Source of the DNA: Atlanticothrix silvestris CENA357
GTDB lineage: Bacteria > Cyanobacteriota > Cyanobacteriia > Cyanobacteriales > Nostocaceae
NCBI RefSeq assembly: GCF_016056295.1
Contig: NZ_JAECZB010000067.1
Span: 1 to 64,000, forward strand
Reading direction: 5' to 3'
DNA length: 64,000 nucleotides
Both the position numbers and the translations under genes were made by a program. Positions within the stretch are counted from its first letter, which is position 1, and each line of letters starts with the position of its first letter. The notes under the pieces were generated by a model that worked only from the letters and a program-made list of their open reading frames with translations, was not told where the DNA came from and made no database searches. This document shows positions 63,797 to 64,000 of the stretch, piece after piece.

Positions 63797-64000
63797 CTAT
63801 ACTTTGGTTAATTTTTGTGAGGGAATTGGTAATATTTTTGCTGCTTGTAAATCTGTGACACTTTCTTTAATAGCTGCTAAAATTCTCTGAATATCATCAT
63901 CAGTATGCGCCGTAGATAAGAAATTTCCTCCGCCTCGCAGTAAGATGCCTTTATGTAGCAAGTGATAAGTTAACAAGTCTACACCCATAGAACTTTCTGA
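63797..64000 (-). CDS. Class III aminotransferase (GSA-AT type), C-terminal end only
   Basis: The gene runs off the right edge; only the last 67 codons are present. The segment TYHLLHKGILLRGGGNFLSTAHTDDDI resembles the end of glutamate-1-semialdehyde-type aminotransferase domains found as separate enzymes or fused in mixed polyketide-peptide synthetases (compare the iturin and microcystin AMT domains). The end follows the domain within 30 residues, so no further NRPS module comes after it in this protein. PLP-dependent; the substrate is probably a beta-keto acyl chain or similar, which is inference. Confidence 0.75.
   Translation of the reverse strand, partial: SESSMGVDLLTYHLLHKGILLRGGGNFLSTAHTDDDIQRILAAIKESVTDLQAAKILPIPSQKLTKV

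Noticed and set aside
1-64000. CRISPR arrays, tRNA or rRNA genes, prophage or intact transposase
   Set aside because: Looked for on both strands; no spaced direct repeats, T-loop strings or transposase/integrase motifs were found.

Overview
The window is a piece of chromosome from a filamentous, probably heterocyst-forming (Nostocales-type) cyanobacterium. The evidence is direct: many HIP1 octamers (GCGATCGC), heptamer-type short tandem repeats between genes, several families of small palindromic repeats, and a gene set typical of the group (RpaB response regulator, CruA-type lycopene cyclase, PEP-CTERM protein, Ser/Thr kinase of the cyanobacterial type, haemagglutinin-domain surface protein, CHAT-TPR protein, small EF-hand protein). 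No rRNA, tRNA, CRISPR array, intact transposase or phage gene was recognised.

Layout. 1-6.1 kb: PhnD-like lipoprotein, a haem-binding DUF3365-HAMP membrane sensor, a Ser/Thr kinase, a RodZ-like HTH membrane protein, an alpha/beta hydrolase and a double ABM-domain protein. 6.3-17.5 kb: M3 and M1 metallopeptidases, a DUF3352 protein, MscL, a methyltransferase overlapping a PrsW-type intramembrane protease, and a histidine kinase. 17.5-18.7 kb is gene-free and made of nested palindromic repeats. 18.7-24.4 kb: a CECG-motif permease with its TIGR03943 partner, an envelope protein with a Big_5-like domain and a coiled-coil protein. 24.7-32.3 kb: PEP-CTERM vWA-like protein, CruA-like cyclase, small proteins, YciI and PheT. 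32.6-40.2 kb: a 1661-residue haemagglutinin-type exoprotein and a CHAT-TPR protein 10 bp behind it. 40.3-47.9 kb: carotenoid-type FAD oxidoreductase, a candidate small RNA, a divergent IF-3 paralogue with no standard start codon, rpaB, a MATE exporter and amylosucrase. 48-53.9 kb is an accessory zone with gene remnants, MITEs, DUF4112, an EF-hand protein, PhoD phosphatase, a kinase-like protein, a broken HU gene, a duplicated DUF2795 protein and an orphan Excalibur domain. 54-58.6 kb: LysR regulator, ilvD and an unusual transketolase. 59-64 kb: a methyltransferase, a protein built of six 19-residue IDG-x-RPI repeats, a GST-like protein, and the end of a nonribosomal-peptide type operon on the minus strand (aminotransferase end, methyltransferase, MbtH) closed by a 19-bp terminator hairpin.

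The most interesting points are: (1) the IDG-x-RPI repeat protein at 60393-60875; (2) the IF-3 paralogue, whose conserved N-terminus lies upstream of any ATG/GTG/TTG and which seems to start at AUC; (3) a candidate small RNA at about 42107-42204; (4) three copies of one MITE within 4.4 kb, one supplying the C-terminus of the MATE protein and another splitting a helix-turn-helix gene remnant; (5) the secreted haemagglutinin-CHAT protease pair. Genes were called from motifs recalled from known families; no database search was run.
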